Of a stretch of DNA of 64,000 nucleotides, positions 1-13,900 are shown piece after piece. The notes beneath the pieces are model-generated. The model had not been told where the DNA came from and ran no database searches. It saw nothing but the letters and a program-made list of their open reading frames with translations. Origin of the DNA: Symbiodinium kawagutii (taxonomy: Eukaryota; Sar; Dinophyceae; Suessiales; Symbiodiniaceae); contig VSDK01013039.1 in NCBI GenBank assembly GCA_009767595.1, positions 537,964 through 601,963 of the forward strand. Reading direction: 5' to 3'. Position 1 is the stretch's first letter. Every line of letters starts with the position of its first letter. The translations under genes were made by a program, and so were the position numbers.

Positions 1-180
1 TCACCAAGAGTGTCTCACCAAGAGTGTCTTGCCAGAGTGTCTTACAATTTGTGTCACACAAAGAGTGTCTTACAAAGAGTGTCCCACCAAGAGTGTCTCA
101 CCAAGAGTGTCTTGCCAAGAGTGTCTCACCAAGAGAAGAGTGTCTTACCAAGAGAGTCCGACCAAGAGTGTGAGCATTCG
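1..180. repeat. 14-bp tandem array (TCACCAAGAGTGTC)
   Basis: About twelve degenerate units of a 14-bp motif ending in GAGTGTC run from the window edge. One unit is expanded (AGAGAAGAG). The array continues off the left edge. Both forward frames stay open only because the period avoids stops, so the ORFs here are not taken as genes. Confidence 0.85.
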
Positions 181-198
181 GGTTCGTGGGCTTCATCT

Positions 199-282
199 TG
201 TTTTCATACCTATTCATATCTGTTCATACCTATTCATATCTATTCATACCTATTCATATCTGTTCATATCTATTCATCTATT
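199..282. repeat. 10-bp tandem array (CCTATTCATA / TCTGTTCATA)
   Basis: Seven to eight units alternate between TATTCATACC and TATTCATATC/TGTTCATA. It is a simple sequence array in presumed intronic or intergenic DNA. Confidence 0.8.
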
Positions 283-1058
283 GACCCAACCTTACACATG
301 TTCAACAAATACGTTGCATGCACCTTCTACTTCCAGCTTCTACCAGGGACTCCCACCACCTTCTCGCCTCAAGGACATCGATGGCTCCAGAGTCAGACGC
401 AACCTGACAACTCTCGGTGCCAGGGCTGCCAGGCGTGCTTGGGGGCGGGAAGCCGGTGGGAAGTACCATGATTCGACCATGGTGAAATCGTGGTGCTTAG
501 TGGTGAATGGTTGAAGGTCGGCTCATGATGGTTGAGGCGAAAGTGATGGTTAATGGATGTTAGTGGTTGGTTAAAAGGCGCTTGGTGATGATTTGTGATT
601 GATGATGATGCTTAACGATGGGAATGACGATGAAGGACGGTGAGTGATGATTCAGTATCGATCATTTTGTTGCTAGTGGTGGTCGATAAGGGTTTTTTCA
701 GAACGAACAATCTGCAACTGGTGGTTCACCAATAGTTACAAGTGACAGGTTGACTCAAATACCAATCTCCAAGGAATATCTATGCTTGGCTCATATACCA
801 ATAGTTACAAGTGACAACCGGTGTCAGCTGCATCGCAAGTCTCGATGCTACCACAAAAAGATCTTCCCAAAACCAGATCGAGTTCTGTAGAAACATCGAG
901 TGATCACGGCAAAAACAGGTCAGGTAGTTACAAAAACGGTCAAATCTGCGAGTATATGTGGCTAAGTGATCACACAATGGATCCAAAGCAGTGAGTTGCC
1001 AAGTAGGCAACTGGCATCCTCGCTAGGCATCCTAGCTATCAACCTACCTGGCTCCCAC
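283..1058. other. no gene seen; GATGGTTGATGG-type low complexity
   Basis: After the tandem arrays the sequence becomes degenerate TGGTTGATGG-like DNA. No convincing exon was seen on either strand. Confidence 0.5.
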
Positions 1059-1149
1059 CATCAGCCATTGGGTGCCCGCACAGCGGCGCGGCACGTTTTG
1101 AGGGCGCTGCAGCGTCGCTGTAGGTGGAGGTCAGGCAAGCCTTCCATGC
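1059..1149 (-). CDS. gene C exon 4 (unrecognised protein)
   Basis: GC-rich exon on the minus strand, acceptor TCTCAG|GCATGG, donor GATG|GTGGGA. In phase with the previous exon it reads AWKACLTSTYSDAAAPSK and on to GHPMAD with no stop. The length is 30 codons plus 1 nt. The protein is not recognised. The gene continues to the left of the window or into exons not identified. Confidence 0.55.
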
Positions 1150-1204
1150 CTGAGACGGAAGGTGCTACGTTGATGCAGTTTGATGAATGGCTGTTGATGC
1201 ATGG

Positions 1205-1848
1205 GTTGATGATTTGTACCCGTTGATTAATCAACAATTATTCATCAACACTTTCTATGAAATGATGGTTGATGAATGGCTGTTGATGAATGACTTCCGG
1301 TTGCGATCAACAATAAATGGTTATAAGCAACAGTTCATGCCTCTGAATGGCTACTACTAAGATTGCCTATTAACGGTCATTACCAGTGTGACAATATTGA
1401 TTAGCAATGGCTTGGTTTGCGGTGAAAAAATGACTAGTGCTTGTTGTCTTAACTGCAACAATTGAGCAACCCTTAACCAACCATTCACGCCATTTAGGAG
1501 CACCAACGATCATTTGAACATCATCAACGTTCAACTAACCATCATGTTCACCTCAATTATCCGTCATTAACAATCAGTTATCCTCAATTAACAACAATAA
1601 ATCAACCGTCGAACATTCACCCTCATTAATCCACAACAGAGCCATGTAAAACCAACCATCAAACTAACATTAACCATCATTTTCACCTCAATCAACCATC
1701 ATCTTCACCTCAATTAACCATCATCTTCACCTCGATCAACCATCATTTTCACCAACCTCAAGCAAACCCCTTGGGCAACCCTTAACCAACCACTAAACCC
1801 ACCCTTAAGCCCCACCGTTGGCACGCAACCACCCACCCTTCACCGCGC
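1205..1848. other. intron of gene C, CAACCATCA-rich
   Basis: AT-rich and dominated by degenerate CATCAACCATCA/ATTAACCATCA words with a sharp strand bias (TGATGG before about 1300, CCATCA after about 1470). No RNA gene or other exon was seen. Confidence 0.45.
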
Positions 1849-1928
1849 CTTGCTAAGCTCGTTGCGCGGCACCAGCCCGAAGATCGCGGCGGTCTCAGCC
1901 ACGTCCAACAAACGCGGCCAGCTGGCGC
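1849..1928 (-). CDS. gene C exon 3 (unrecognised protein)
   Basis: Acceptor CGCCAG|GCGCC and an inferred GC donor AAG|GCGCGG. The frame reads ASWPRLLDVAETAAIFGL and on to VPRNELSK. The 26 codons plus two leading bases complete a Gly codon left by the preceding GA-donor exon. A 12-bp tandem array starts about 40 bp upstream of the acceptor. Confidence 0.6.
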
Positions 1929-1967
1929 CTGGCGAAGATATGATGCTTGGAGAAATGGCTTGGTTCA

Positions 1968-2052
1968 GTGCTTGGTTTAATGGTTGGCTTAATGGTTGGC
2001 TTAATGGTTGGCTTAATGGTTGGCTTAATGGTTGGTGAATGGTTGGTGAAAA
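1968..2052. repeat. 12-bp tandem array (TGGTTGGCTTAA)
   Basis: Four to five near-perfect TGGTTGGCTTAA units pass into TGGTTGGTGAA and then a looser TGGTTGATTTGA run to about 2140. Both stretches are intronic simple sequence. Confidence 0.85.
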
Positions 2053-2496
2053 TGAAAGTTTAAGGTTTGGTAATGAATTGGTGAATGGTTGGTTTGATGG
2101 TTGATTTGATGGTTGATTTGATGGTTTGTTTAATGGTTGATGGTAATGGTTGGTAAAAAACCATCTTGAGAAATGAAAGTGGTTGTAATGGTTGGTTTCC
2201 TGGGTTGGTGAATGGTGGATTAAGGGTTGGTGAAAAATGATAGTTCAAGGGTTGGTCATGGGTTGGTTTGTGGTTGGTTACTGGGAGAAATGTTGGTTTA
2301 GTGGAAAATGGTTGGTGGATCATCAGCTAAGTGGTGCTGAATGGTTGGTGAAGGCTTGGTGAAAATAAGATGGCAAAATAATGATTCATGAACGTTAATG
2401 ATGGTTAATGACGATGAATGATGGCTGATTGAGGTGAAAATTGTGGTGAATGGTTGGTTCATTGATGGTCAAATGATGCTTGGACTTTCACTCATC

Positions 2497-2565
2497 CACA
2501 GGCAACAACTGGAGGGGCCAACAAGCGGACCCCGTCCTTGCTGAACCCAGCTTCACCCCGCAGAC
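2497..2565 (-). CDS. gene C exon 2 (unrecognised protein)
   Basis: Acceptor CAAAAG|GTCTGC. The end is inferred as a GA donor, TGTG|GATGAG. The frame reads LRGEAGFSKDGVRLL and on to APPVVAC, 22 codons, in phase with exons on both sides. If the GA donor is wrong, the frame runs straight into TGA at the same point. Confidence 0.55.
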
Positions 2566-2945
2566 CTTTTGACGTTTCATTGGGGCAGGTGGTTTGGCAG
2601 GGCTTCATCCTGGAATTTCTATACAAAAGCAGCGTAGTCAACTCTGCAGTGCGAAAGGGCCATCGTTCAAGATCGTTCAAGCAGGTCAAAGCTGAAGCGG
2701 TCAAAGGCCACGGCAGAATCACAATGATTTGAATGATTTGGGAGTCAGTTTTTCTACAAATCAAATCATTTTGCACAAATCAATCACTTTGCCTTACAAA
2801 TGCAAAAAAATCAAAATGATTGTGTGGAATAGGTACAGGTACAAGACAATGAATATACAATGCAAGAAAGAATGCCAGGCCTTTGTTGGCAAAATACCAA
2901 ACATCACTTCAGTGGAAGATTGATCTGCCCATGATCATGATGGAC

Positions 2946-3073
2946 CCAAGCGAAAAGATTGATCCGCCACTTGGTGAAGCCACTGCGAAAGTGCCGCAAC
3001 AGTTGTCTTCTGTGACATCTGCGGCATAAAATTGTCGGAACGGGATGCTTCAGCGTGCAATGAAGTCCCAACC
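2946..3073 (-). CDS. gene C exon 1 of those visible
   Basis: Acceptor CACCAG|GGTTGG, donor TTGG|GTCCAT. The frame reads VGTSLHAEASRSDNF and continues through MSQKTTVAALSQWLHQ to SFRL, 42 codons with split codons at both ends. It is not recognised. A first exon probably lies between here and the stop of the transporter gene at 4874. Confidence 0.55.
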
Positions 3074-3229
3074 CTGGTGCGATACTGGGCTGATCACGTT
3101 GGTTTATGCAAACCGATGAGACATCAACAACTGGATCTTGGTGGTTATCACGTTGGTTTATGACAACCAACAACTGGTTTAACGGTTTATCAAGACCACC
3201 AAATATGGATCTTTACTGGATCCGATTTA

Positions 3230-4870
3230 CACCGTGAGTCAAACTGAAAGCTAAAACTGTCCCGTATTATCTAGGTAATCGTCATATACTAAACATCCCA
3301 ATGATTTACCCCTTTGACACCAAATGTCATGCTTACTTCACCATGAGCATCCAATAGCATCTGATTCTGTTGATCAATCGTGCTTGGGTGGTCACGATTA
3401 AGAATGTATGATGATAGGTTATCATGTTGAAACTGATGATGTTTAAATTGTTGAATCTGATGAAGTGGTGGATCATTACACCAGTTTGCCATTCGTATCT
3501 GTGTTGTTTCCGAGTTTGATGATTGATACAGCTGGTTTATGATGGTTTCATGGCTGGTTGACAAACCCCAGGTTGCTCCTGGTGGGTCACCATAACCAGT
3601 AGGGTGAGCCGGTTGATGAACCATGTTGGCCGAGACCCCAAAACGACAAAGTCGTCAACCCTGATTGATATGGTTTGATGGTTGGTAGCTTACTCTTTGG
3701 TTGATGACTGATCAATTGATGGTTTAATCAATCAATAATTACTCAATGGTTTATGGTTGTTTGGTCGTTACCGGCTGGTCAATGAACAGGCACTCTTTTG
3801 GGTGTGGCAGCTAAATCTGCCGCCATCATTGAAGCTGAATTCGAGCGGAAAACTGTTGGCCAGCATGAAAGCGAAACAAGGCGGGCAAAGCATTGGCAAG
3901 TTCCAAGATCTCTCTTGATGTCCTCTGACCATACTCTTACTATGCCATCGCTACCCAAATCGCTTCTTTTGTTGCTTGCGTAGATGCAGGCGTGTAGTTA
4001 CTAAATGTCTGCCAAGAACCATTGCCTCCGTGAGAATATGTGAGAATTCATACGCACTGTATGCTTACATTACATATGCTTACACTACAAGATATGACAC
4101 GAAATTACATGACATGACTCTACACAATACCAAATTAAAACTCTTTTATTACACAGCATAACTTGACATCACACTAGATTATGTTGACGTATGCACACAT
4201 ATATGTATATCTAAACATATAAATATATACATTGATATTGTGCATGCAACCAAGAAAGTAATCAAGCACATACAAATAGTTATGTATATATAAAAATAGA
4301 TCTACAAATAAATATATACATATGTGCATGCATACAGAAATACCTACACCTATATATCTATGTTAAAAGATACAGGCGTCTGTTTATATATCTATGTTAT
4401 CATATGCACATAGTACGTTATCATGTGCACATAGTACATATGCACATATGTTTATATCATGGTTGGTTGACTTCTACAAATGATCAATATCAAGGATGAT
4501 TTAGTGGTGGATCAATGCCCTCTACCTCTGGCTATTGAATCTGTTCACATCCCATGACAGTCATCGAACTGTAGGGATCTTCATCCAATTCTGGGACTAT
4601 CACGTGGTGACCGATAGAGCTACCCATGTAAGTGGCATATGCCCCATGATTGCCGGCTACTATCACTTGTCACCAACCATGAAGCAGTATTGTGTAACCA
4701 TCACACCCATTGACCACATTTGTCCTTGACTACCATCCACTGTCATCCATATCACCAATTTCATTTCTCATTCACTATCAAGCACTCATCATTCATGAAC
4801 CGTTAGAGTGAGTGATCAAATGTCATCCATATCGCTCCGAGAAAACCTGACGGTATCTGCTTCGCTTCGA
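3230..4870. other. stretch between gene C and gene B; AT-rich
   Basis: TGGTTGATGG-like words occur to about 3780, and TA-rich low complexity (CATATG, ATATATA) from 4170 to 4460. A GC-richer patch at 3795-3930 is open on both strands but has no AG|G acceptor or clear donor, so it is left uncalled. A promoter or leader exon of gene C may lie here, but nothing recognisable was seen. Confidence 0.4.
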
Positions 4871-4873
4871 TGC

Positions 4874-4923
4874 TCATGGCGAGACCAGTCGGAACAAGCT
4901 TCGGTCATCGGGTGGCAAACGCC
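4874..4923 (-). CDS. gene B terminal exon with stop
   Basis: Acceptor GCCCAG|GGCGTT. The two leading bases complete Trp, and the frame then reads RLPPDDRSLFRLVSP followed by TGA. It gives a short basic cytosolic tail after the last membrane segment, as expected for the C-terminus of an SLC10-like protein. Confidence 0.6.
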
Positions 4924-7900
4924 CTGGGCAGCCCAGGGGGGTGTCAGCAACACTTGGGGTCAGTGGTTGAGGATCCATGAATGGTTGGTTGGACAAGGTG
5001 CATGGATGGTTATGGATCGGCAGCGAATGGTCAATGTTCATGGATGGTCACTTTCCAAAAAAAAGTTTATGGGAGCTGTGGGATCGATGATGGTTAGTAG
5101 TGGGGATTGCGACCACCAAGCAGGGAATCTTTTATTGCTAACATGGCAAAATGTGGGTGCGTATTCTTGTAAATATGTAAATATGTATACATACATATCA
5201 GTACATGCCATGAAATAACAATTTACTCACACACATATGTATGCAACAATGTACACAAACATCAACACATCCTTTAATATTTTGATATGCATAGATCCTA
5301 CACACAACCAGCATAGTGACATGTCTAGGGAAAACACCAATCTGATTTCATGTCTGTATATTAGTGCACATGTTCACTGGTGTAGTTAAAATAGAACATG
5401 TAGCAATAAATGTATGTGGTATGTGCACATATTTGATGTAAATGTAAATGATGCTCGGCACTGCTGGACCCACTGGAGAGCTGCATAAGAATATGCAGCT
5501 CTCCATTGTCAAAAACAGATCCCTTTTCAAAAACGAAACATTGATAACAGCATTCACAACCATCAGTCCTTGATCATCATGACACCGTTCTTCACCATTG
5601 GTCACGGAACATGGGATGAACCACTGAACAGGGGATCAATGCACCGATCTTGGAATGTTGGAGAAGTGATAGAAAATAGATGACAATGGTGGGTCATCGA
5701 GGGTGATGAACCAATATCTAATGTGGGCTGAGCGAGTCTATTCAGAAGGGTATCCATTGAAACCAGGCCATATTTAAACGTAGCAAGTAACTTTACAATA
5801 GAAAATCAGAGGTAGTATTCAATGGTTTGTACCAGTTGCTAGTAGGCACTCATGACAACCAAAAAACAAACCAATCTGAACCCAACTCACAATTGAACTC
5901 AGCCATGGTCAGTCAGCACCAATACTTCGAACCCTCGAGCAACAGTCAACCAACAGTGAGAATTGGTCACCAAGCACAAACACGACATGATTTCGGACGC
6001 GATCCATTGCCATCCTTCACCAAGTCCCAGCAACCTGTTGGAGCAAAACATTTCCAGTAGGCTGTCATGGCAGATGCGATGATCGGACACCAAATACAGG
6101 CGGTCGCTGCGGGGGTCCTTGAGTGCCACGGGTGGAACTGGGCCATGCGGGCGATGTGGTGATGCCAGAAACGTGGTGCTAAGCGAGCTACCAGGTTGGT
6201 CAAATGTTGTTGATTCCAGCTGATAGCTGAAATGTTGTTCATTAACAAAATACATGTTTGAAAGGATAATTGATGAAGAAACTGACCAGCGATCAAAGAG
6301 CATCATAGAGCAGCATAGATGCGGTATCACAAAACAAACAGGTATCCTAATCACATAAAACATTATACACCATTACGTTGAAGTCTCTTGGAACTTGTCA
6401 AATCTCGTTATCCAAGGGTGGCCACTTCACATTTCCCCTTGGTGCTAAGAACACCACAATCTGGCGTTGATCATCTAAGTAAGCACTACATGACACTGCT
6501 ACATTGAATGGCAGATGTTTCAAACAAGCATTCCTTGCATGGTGGTCAACAGTCTCATCAGAGTTTAGTTGAACAAACACGTGAGAAGACAACCCCTTTG
6601 AACGAGCTGGAAAGGGTAATGATCAGTAATGCAGCAACAATGACTGTCAATAAGGAGGGATTCCTGGCTCATCATGAATAGTACATTGATTATTTGCTGC
6701 TAGTGGTGAGGAGTTTCTCATTGCCTGACCGATCGACCGTCAAGCCTTCATTCAACTGTCATTTCTGGCTGGAGGCTAGTTAAAATATGATTGTGGGTCA
6801 AAACCATGTACCCCCTAGTGTACCATCATTAACCACTGAATTCCCTATTATTCTTGGTTATTACCCCCCATTGTTCGTGGTATATATTTTTTGGGGTCGA
6901 GCCATGTTCAACCACTTGAAGCAATCCATGACTTAGTTGAACCCTTCGAGTCAACCATGATTGGCCATTACCCTCCAATAGACTGACTTGGTGGGGTGGA
7001 AACTCCACCATTTATGGCTCTCTATTGAAAATGGGGTGATTCTCAACTTCCTGGGGATCGTTTCCCATAGGGTCCAGGCAACTATCAACCGTTCATCAGG
7101 ACAAGAAGCTGAACATCTTGAGAATCGAAGTGCGCAGCTGCCAAAATGCAAGCGAAAACATTATTTTTCATAGCCTTGGAAAGCAGCTCAGCTTTGAACC
7201 AAAAACACGGTGGGCCCCAAACCATTTATGAGTTGGCTTGGAATGCAAGTTACAACTGCTGGCAGCCCACCTTGCATCCGATGAATGACAGGTTTGAAAT
7301 CCTTGATGCTTCCTGATGACTCGCTATTGTTGGTTAGTTGTGGATATAGCAATTGCTATTGCTAATGGCTGACCGTTCGCTCAGGGTATGTAGCAATCAT
7401 AGGGGTGCAATCTTATAGAGGTACATGAGGGCTGTAGAGGTTTATGGGCATCATCCTGCATAATCATTTTCTACATCACCTCATCTTATTATCCAAGGCC
7501 TAATTGTCCAGTTTGTTGATCATGTGCTTGACCTTTCTTTGGGTCATCAAGAAAAGGTGTTTTTATCCACTTCTTGTTTGAAATCTATCTTGAAATGGAT
7601 GAATTATGGAACCAGCTGGTTGCTGGTCAACAAATCATCACACTCATTCTCTGTCTGCCAGGTATGGATAAAATGTATACACCTATAGGGTATGTATGTA
7701 CATGTAAAAAAGGAAGGCCATTTGTACAAATAGGTCATGAATAAACATAAATAGACAAAGTTTCAATGTATATCAATATGCTCATATATGCTCATATGTA
7801 TATTCATATATTTCTACGATATAGGTATATACAATAAACATATCTTATTCTTATATGTTACATAATATGCGCATATGCATAGATGTTTGTTATATACATA

Positions 7901-10900
7901 ATGTACAATCATCCTGCATACTATACATAGTGTGTCTAGTCCATTCAAAATTCAAAAATACATTCATCAAAATTGACATTTCTACATTGCCACTGTGTCA
8001 TATGCGACCGGCAAGCCCAGTCTGGTGGGTAAAGTTAGAGTGAAGGTGTTGAAAAAGAAGTCCGGCTGTTCAGGACTGGACCTTCAAAGCATGACCAATG
8101 GGTGATTGCTCGTTGTGGCTGAAGGTGATGGCACAACTGCTTGAAGATGCGGATCAATGATGGCAACCAATGGATAATGCCTGATGATTCGTTTTATCAT
8201 GGTTGATCAGAAATTTTCAAATACCACCCGGTTATTGGTTTATGATGCTGATGAAATTGTTGATCACGGAGAAACATTACCAAGACACGCAACCCATTTT
8301 GGGTGCACACAATGGCTTTGGACTCCTTGCTATATCCGAAATGGTTGCTTGCCCAAAGCGAATATCATTTGGAGTGCTCACACAAAGGTTACGAGGTTCT
8401 GTGCGGCCCTGTCGCCAATCAGCAGTCAGATGGGAGTCAAGATATACCTAGCCTATCTCAGGATGCTAATTGGTAAACAAGCCCACAAAGGATTATGATA
8501 GCCCATCTATGCTGCATATGTCGTGCATATGTATCGACAATACACAACATGCCGATATCCTTAGGGGATGTTACATGATGCATAGATATATGGATACATG
8601 GAGAAATACATGCACAGCTACATGGATAATAAAGGATAATCATGGACATATAAATATATATTCATACTCATATTCATACTCATACTCATATTCATATTCA
8701 TAGTTCTTTTTAGACAAAAAATATATCTAAATAGATAAAAAGCTATATATGTAGTATAAATATATATATATATATAGAGATACAAATATAGATAGATGTA
8801 TATATATATATATACAAATATGAAAAAATGACTTTGCATATGCCTTCAAGCACGATCAGCCTTCGAGTCGCCTTCTCCACCAAGGAACCACCTCAATGGC
8901 CACGGTTCGACGGACGCGCTCATCTGACCCAGTGACGGCGGCGAAGTAATAACCTGCGCCGCGGCTAGGGTCATCGATGGTCATCCTCCTTAAGATTATA
9001 GTATTGATAGCTAATCATTAATCAAAAATGGTGACCATAAGCTAGTATTGATAGCTAATTATTATAGTATTAGATAACCGTTAATAACAGGTGACCATGA
9101 ATCATCGATGGTTATGCATATATGGTTATTAATAGATAATTAATGGTTATTAACGGTTATTAAAGGTGACCATTGATTAAAGGTGACCACTATAACTAGT
9201 TGACCATTGATGGTTAATAATGGTCATTAAGGGTGATGAATAGTATTGATTACTAAGGTTGACCAATGATGACTCATTAATAGTGATAAGAATGTAGTTA
9301 TAGTCATTGAGAATATACTTATAACAAAAATGGTTACCAATAATACCAATACCTTCATTAATAGTGGTGGTTATTAATAGTTGAATGATAAAAGGTGATG
9401 AATCATATGGTCATAAATGGTCAGATTATGTCACAATATACTGTATGTGAATGGTCATTGATAGTAGTCAGGTAGTATTCAATAATATGGTTGTAGTAGT
9501 ATGTGTAGATTGACGGAAGTGTATGACATTATTAACTCTCAATAAGAACATGATTGTCATGGTCTTTCTTATTGAAGAGTATACTGTAGCACCAAATTCT
9601 AATCAGCGGATACCGGGTATAGTAATAATTAAACTGGTAACTACTAAATAATGGTTTCAGCCAAAAAAACAAACAATCAAATGGGTTCATCCTAGCGGAA
9701 ACAAATGGGTGTCTACCCGCACCAATGCTCAGGTGATATACCACATTTTGGCCCCAAAGATGATTCGAACTTCCGACGACGACAAGCCGTGTGTATCCAC
9801 AACCACTGGTGCCTCTGATTAATTTCCCATGGATTCCGATACTTTATACGAGAGCTTTGGTGGGGGCTTCCGTCACCAAGAGGCACCAGATGAAGGTCGC
9901 AAAAGCTCGACCAATTCGCTGAGTCTCCGTGTGTGTGTGTGTGTGAAGCTTGATGCCATCGCCTCTTGTTTTGCTTGGCTTCATTGACAGGTATCCCCTG
10001 TGCATACTTTGCTTATCGTTGACTATTGGCGCATGACGTTAATGTCCAGCATTTAACAATATCCTAACAACTGCCAATAGTCAACAATTAAATGCCAACT
10101 AATTATTATAATGTAGATTAACTATTGCCACTATCCTAACAATTGCAATAATTATCTACATTGGCATCCCATTACTTTCAGGTACAGTCCATCGCTACAT
10201 CACTACCTTTAGAGGTCAAACCAAACAGCTGGGTTGTCCCACAGGATTGGAGACGTCAATCATGATGCCAACCAATGAACAACAAATTGTATATATATAT
10301 AACTATATATATATCATGAAAATCCGCCAAAAAACATACCAATGAACTTCTGTCGTTCGAATCACGGATCTTTGAACTGAACTTGATTCAAGATCAAGGA
10401 TGATCAAGGTATACTAACACCCTAATTTGGTATCTCTGATATTCAGCTGGCCATAGCGAACCCTTGGCCACCAGCCGCCACAGATCCCGGCCGCCACACC
10501 TATGAGGCCAGCCGCCAGGTGGAACGTGACCGCGGCGATGTGCAACTCAACGCCGGCGCTTAAAATTGCCGTCGAGTTGCCTCGGCTGCGGGTCGTTGCG
10601 GCTGTGCCGCTGGAGGTCGAAGGTGTTGAACCAGCCACTGCATTGAGAATGAGGGGATCGGAATGATCAGGTGGTGTGGCTAATAGGATTTAACAGGATG
10701 AAAATAACAATCATGCTAGGAGGATCATAATAGTTAAACCTATGATGTTGGTTTAAACCTGCTTATTCATGTTTCTTTAGGTAGTTTCATAGGGTCCAGC
10801 TTGTAAGGTTGCTAAATGTGGGAGTGCACCTTTCGTGCTCTTCGTGCATCTGTCCAAGAAATGCAAACTTTTTTGCTTCTTGTACCAAACTCGGGTCAAC

Positions 10901-13900
10901 CTAGTTGAAAGCTGCCATTGGTCACAAAGTCCTTTCCAAACACTTCGCCTAGCTTGTTGAATGAATCAATTTTGCGATGCACCAAAAGATAGTAACAAAA
11001 AACATCTAAGAACAAAACAACAGCAATCATAAGCAACTACAGCGAATTGAATTTAGCAAAAGTACCACATTTTTTGCGGGAGCACGCCATGGCTATGGAC
11101 AAATCTAAATTTGTCACCAAAAGTTCAATGGTTTTGCCGAACCATGTTTGTCCGTGATGGGCAAAAGGCTTGATCATCGTGTTACTGCAGCTCTTTGAAC
11201 CACGATCCGAAGCAACAATCGCTCCAAAGCACAATGATCACCCCAAATCTGCCACCAACGAAGAAGAAAAGCAATGACAACGCTAGGCATTTCACATCCA
11301 GGGTCCAGTCACGTGTTGCGTGGGTTCCCTTCACCAGCACACCCACTTTCCCAGCAAGGCGCTGGCCAGCACCCCGCCCAGCAGTGGCAGAGCAGTCCCC
11401 AATCCCAGATTCGGGATGAAAGGTTCCTGAGAGGCACAGGGGGTGGTGCTGGCCCCGGTGATGACTAGGTGAGGCCCTAGGTGGTGACCTCCTATGGACA
11501 GGCACAGGTGCAGTAAAAGGCCATTGCCGAGCAACAGTGCTCACGTTAAGAATGATTAAGCACTAACTGGCTAAATATGGCTATGAATGGACCATGGTCC
11601 ATGAGTGTTTGCTTTATTTTTGGTCCATTTGGCTCTTGATGCTGGGATATTGTCAAGTGTACACGGGTATTTCCTTAGCTAGGGTGGTACAGCTGGACAG
11701 CTTTTCCCTGAATGGTCATAAATAGCTTGGGATATGGTTGCGGGTCAAGATCCCATCATTATCTTGATGTTCATTTGCTTGATGTTCATTTGCCCATTCG
11801 ACACCTGCCTTTTAGGGGGATGGGTCACTAACCATTTTTCGTGCATCCTTGAGGCCATGAAAGGACACCATTTCGTAGGTTGCGGAGTTGACAATCACTG
11901 CTTAGAGCCAATTGAACAACAAAGAAGTCACCTCAATGCTGTCGTCCATGGATGTTCATCACCACCATAGGTTTTCAAAACTGTTCAACTCTGCCCAGTG
12001 TCCAATCTCGAAATTGTGAGAGGCAACGCTGCCCGGGTGGCAACTCCCAAACACAGCGGAAGAAGGACCATCTCGACAGCTGACCTGGCGACGGCACTGA
12101 CTTGGCAACCACAAGCCTCCTACAATCAACCAGCCTTGTTGCTGGGTTTTTGTTGGGTTGCGAGTTTTTGTTGGGTTGAATTTTCTGGGCCAACAATTCG
12201 AGGTCATTTGCTAACATGTACAATTCGAACTCATTTACTAATATGTATTCACCATTTGGAAATGCTGGTTTAGGTAGCAAACCACATGATCAACCATTTC
12301 GATGTTTACCAGTTGTCAATGAGTCAGAAACAACCATTCAAATACTGCTAACCAACGATACTGCGCCTCATTGTCGGGAAGTAAAAACCAATATCACCCT
12401 TCATGAAGCAGTGTTGATGTATGTTCTCAACCATTCTGATTCTTGGTGAGCCCCACGCGATGAACCACCAAGCATTCCAAACTTCTCACACCTGTGGGCA
12501 CAACGAAACTATCGCTGCTGAGCACACACTGCTGCTTAAGATCTGCTTAATGACAATAAACCGCCATTCATTCCGGCACATCTGGCTCATGCTTACCCTC
12601 CAACTCTGGATGTTGTACTGTGGATCTTACGTAACAGGCTGTTTGTCTTGTCACCAATCTTACTGGTTGGTTGCCACATTTGACTATGGTGATAAGGGAT
12701 CCGGGATCATGGTATCAGCAAACAATATCAACCAATGGACAAAAAAGGCGGCTAGCAACGTTCTATCATGGTCCGTGACTGACGGTAATATTCTGACATG
12801 AGAATAGTCACTACCTGTATTAAGTATCATCGGCAAAAAAAATGCAACATTCAAAATTTGAAACCCATAGTTAATCGTCCCCTGTTTCTTGACGTAAATC
12901 AGCATCTAGTCATTGTTAAACATGTATTGGTGGTTTATCGATATGGATCTACCAGGAATCCTAGATGTTGTACTTTTTCGGTAGTTATTATCCCAAGTGG
13001 GTAGTCACCAGTTAGCCATCATTACTACTAGGATCATTAACAATCATCAAGTGCGTTGATTCCAAGACAGTCCAACAAAAATCAAAAAAATCATGAACAA
13101 CCCCTCAAATCTGTTACAACGATGCTTATGCCGATCACGCGGGGGCGGGGGGATGATACAATGAGGGTCCAGTTCCAATTTGTTCAGCATCGCACCAACA
13201 CAAGTTGGATAGGGAGACGGTGGGCATCGGATTCGTTTGGGCAGCAGCACCGACCTGAAGGCCTAGCTGTTCACCCTCCCAAGCCAGATCCGAAGAGGGG
13301 AAACCATCAGCAAGCCTTTTGAGTAGTTGATGCCTTCCATGGTGATAGTGGAAATCTACATGTCAGGTGGCCACTACTTTCGACCCACCCATGACCAGCA
13401 CCATGGCGCCCCGATGGTTTCATGACCCGGCACCGTAGCATGCCAATGGAATCGACGGGCACGAAGGCGCCCACGAAGATTTCTGCCACCAGGGGAGTGC
13501 AAATGACCTCAGCGGCGAGGTAGCATGGGGCAGCAGCTATGCAACCACAATCGATTGAAGAACCGTGGATTTTGTGGTTCATAGTTGATGATTATATTGT
13601 TATATTGGTTCATATTTGATGTTTTTTTTCCTTTATTTGCTCTCATGAGAGCTCTTGGATGCTCAAATTTGATGGCGTACTGTTAGGGTTCTTGATTGTA
13701 ACAGTAGAAAGAACCATTGTAATCACCATGGGATTTCAACCATCCCAAGTGTTGAATGATTTCTTCCAAAAACATCTTGGTTTGAAACACCAGGGGTGCA
13801 TGCTGTGACCCCCCTCTCTGTAGTACAAAACAGGTGGACCAGGGTCAGGAAAACATTTAAGTACAAAACAAAATAGGTTTACACACTTCGCTTCTACAAA

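Noticed and set aside
4808..5218. 136-codon plus-strand ORF
   Set aside because: It overlaps the terminal exon of the transporter on the other strand and runs into low complexity. No family similarity is evident.
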